A stretch of 64,000 nt of DNA, taken from Paraglaciecola marina (GTDB lineage: Bacteria; Pseudomonadota; Gammaproteobacteria; Enterobacterales; Alteromonadaceae). Below are positions 62,821 to 64,000 of the stretch, piece by piece. Made by a program: the position numbers and the translations under genes. Location of the stretch: the NCBI RefSeq assembly GCF_004360155.1, contig NZ_ML178721.1, positions 62,001 through 126,000 on the forward strand, written 5' to 3'. Each line of letters begins with the position of its first letter. The first letter of the stretch is position 1. A model generated the notes under the pieces. The model did no database searches and was not told where the DNA came from. It saw only the letters and a program-made list of their open reading frames with translations.

Positions 62821-64000
62821 TTAAGTTGTTTTGTTTTTTACAAACCCTTTAAATACAACTAGTCCACATAATAATAGTAATATAGAGTAGGTAATAGAGC
62901 CCCCTGATTTTTTACATTTTTCACATGTAGAAGATATTTCATCGTTATCAATTATAGATACCTCGGCAAAAATATCAGTACCTAAAGAAGCCCCTACAGG
63001 GTTACTTAAACCTATAGTAAAGGTTTCTGTGTCCTCTGCACTACTATCTTCAATGATGGAAATAGAGAAAGTTTGTGTACTCTCTCCATCACTAAAATCG
63101 AGTGTACCTTGTGCATTCGAATAATCACTATCTACCGTTGCAGAAACTGAGCTTAACGAATAATCAACGCTAGCAGCTCCAAATGCGCCTTCGGTTCGAT
63201 TTACGGTTACAATTAAGCTACCTGCATCTTCGTCTATTGAGTAAGTTAAGTTATCTAAGTCTAATTTACCTGGAGATGCATCTTCAATATCATCAATAGT
63301 AATAGTTGCCGTTATTGGAGTACCAAATGTCGCTGAGCCATTGAGTTCAGATAACGTGATGTTAAACTCTTCTTCACCTTCTAACGAAATGTCATCTAAT
63401 ATGACAATCGATACAGTTATTGAAGAGTCGCCGTCTGCAAATGTAATTGTAGAGTCTTGTGCTTGGTAATCTGATGCACTCATTGCTGTTGAGTCTGCGG
63501 AGGTTAAGTCAACTGTCACTTCACCATCTGAGCCATTTGTACGGGTGATTGTTACATCAACCGCTCCGCCAGTCTCCGACACTGTATATTGTGCTGTACT
63601 GAACTGAATTTGACTAGACAGAGCATCGTTATCACCGGTTAAGCTTGTTCCTCTACTATTTTGACCAAACCTTGGCCACACACTATCCATTAACGCATAA
63701 CTGCCTTCTATGGCATATATATAGCCATCGAAAGAGCCAAAATATATTGTTCCATCTGCACCAACTGCGGCAGAGCTATCGACTGTCCCTTCTGTTGAAT
63801 AAGACCATTTTAAAGTGCCATCATCGTTTACTGCATATAATTTATTATCTGCAGAGCCAATATAAACTACACCATCACTAGTTATCGCTGGAGAGCTTGT
63901 GATTTCGCCGCCTGTTTCGAAACTCCATTTCAAATTGCCTTCTGGGGTTACAGCATATAATTTTTTGTCAAAAGAACCAAAATAGATGGTCCCATCGTTT
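62821..64000 (-). CDS. Surface protein with PQQ-type beta-propeller, Calx-beta domains and GlyGly-CTERM-like tail, 5'-truncated
   Basis: 393 residues visible; the frame is open at the window edge, so the N-terminus is missing. The first part has PQQ-type propeller repeats (DGTIYFGSFDKKLYAVTPEG, GVVYIGSADNKLYAVNDDG, DGTIYFGSFDGYIYAIEGS). Two Calx-beta domains follow (about 110-220 and 225-335 of the visible part; ITFADGDSSITVSIVILDD; LDFSDGESTQTFSISIIED), which bind calcium in other proteins. The end CEKCKKSGGSITYSILLLL plus a basic tail resembles GlyGly-CTERM sorting signals handled by rhombosortase. It is probably an exported, cell-surface or secreted protein. Confidence 0.85.
   Translation of the reverse strand, partial: NDGTIYFGSFDKKLYAVTPEGNLKWSFETGGEITSSPAITSDGVVYIGSADNKLYAVNDDGTLKWSYSTEGTVDSSAAVGADGTIYFGSFDGYIYAIEGSYALMDSVWPRFGQNSRGTSLTGDNDALSSQIQFSTAQYTVSETGGAVDVTITRTNGSDGEVTVDLTSADSTAMSASDYQAQDSTITFADGDSSITVSIVILDDISLEGEEEFNITLSELNGSATFGTPITATITIDDIEDASPGKLDLDNLTYSIDEDAGSLIVTVNRTEGAFGAASVDYSLSSVSATVDSDYSNAQGTLDFSDGESTQTFSISIIEDSSAEDTETFTIGLSNPVGASLGTDIFAEVSIIDNDEISSTCEKCKKSGGSITYSILLLLCGLVVFKGFVKNKTT

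Overview
The window reads as chromosomal DNA of a marine-type gammaproteobacterium, most likely order Alteromonadales (Alteromonadaceae, Glaciecola/Paraglaciecola/Alteromonas-like). This placement is an inference from gene content and order: fabB-mnmC-yfcL, pdxB next to asd, pdhR-aceE-aceF-lpd, ampD/ampE opposite nadC, pilA-pilC-pilD-coaE-zapD-yacG, fimV, and a GlyGly-CTERM surface protein. The base composition is AT-rich by eye. No rRNA, tRNA, CRISPR array, IS element or prophage was recognised.

Layout. 1-5.1 kb: end of an ATP-NAD-kinase-like gene, yfcL, mnmC (minus, probable TTG start), a GNAT acetyltransferase, fabB with a FabR-like operator, and a DUF2970 protein. 5.1-9.7 kb: a NIT-domain chemoreceptor, then two small envelope genes lying between a decayed copy of the 3' end of a Crp/Fnr gene (7303-7367) and the intact Crp/Fnr gene (8985-9680). 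9.7-13.8 kb: a class II aldolase-like gene paired with a MEST/PEG1-like hydrolase, then pdxB and asd. 14.2-18.3 kb: a giant FimV with a 470-residue acidic repeat. 18.4-20.3 kb: an overlapping cupredoxin plus outer-membrane barrel pair. 20.3-23.3 kb: a tightly overlapped minus-strand operon (cupin, DUF1272, two DJ-1/PfpI proteins) divergent from a GlxA-type AraC regulator that also carries a DJ-1/PfpI domain. 23.3-34.9 kb: tandem DUF481 proteins, HDOD, hydrolase, DUF1289, PepSY, M13 peptidase, GH3 beta-glucosidase, DUF302, a DUF6515-like lipoprotein, and a hydratase/FAH-type enzyme.

34.9-42.2 kb is the pyruvate dehydrogenase operon pdhR-aceE-aceF-lpd with a near-consensus PdhR box. 42.2-45.2 kb holds ampE, ampD (peptidoglycan recycling), a retropepsin-like protease and nadC. 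45.3-49.9 kb is the type IV pilus/cell-division cluster, notable for lacking pilB between pilA and pilC. 49.9-56 kb holds redox genes (Prx-Grx hybrid, GST, thioredoxin 2) with an esterase-like protein, a DUF1697 protein and a large unknown lipoprotein. 56-60.4 kb: a DUF480-RidA fusion, an orphan BrxR/CapW-like WYL regulator with palindromes in its leader, serA and rsmE. 60.5-64 kb: a short membrane-protein ORF, mscS, an M48 peptidase lipoprotein, and the 3' part of a PQQ-propeller/Calx-beta protein ending in a GlyGly-CTERM-like tail.

Most of the window is housekeeping. The observations most worth following are the displaced Crp/Fnr 3' end flanking a two-gene insertion, the DUF480-RidA fusion, the orphan WYL regulator with its palindromes, the missing pilB, the cupredoxin-barrel pair, the DJ-1/PfpI operon, and a 56-residue ORF at 60520-60690. 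No complete, clearly new defence or biosynthetic system was identified. Start codons were moved from the longest ORF wherever a Shine-Dalgarno site, signal peptide or family length argued for it.
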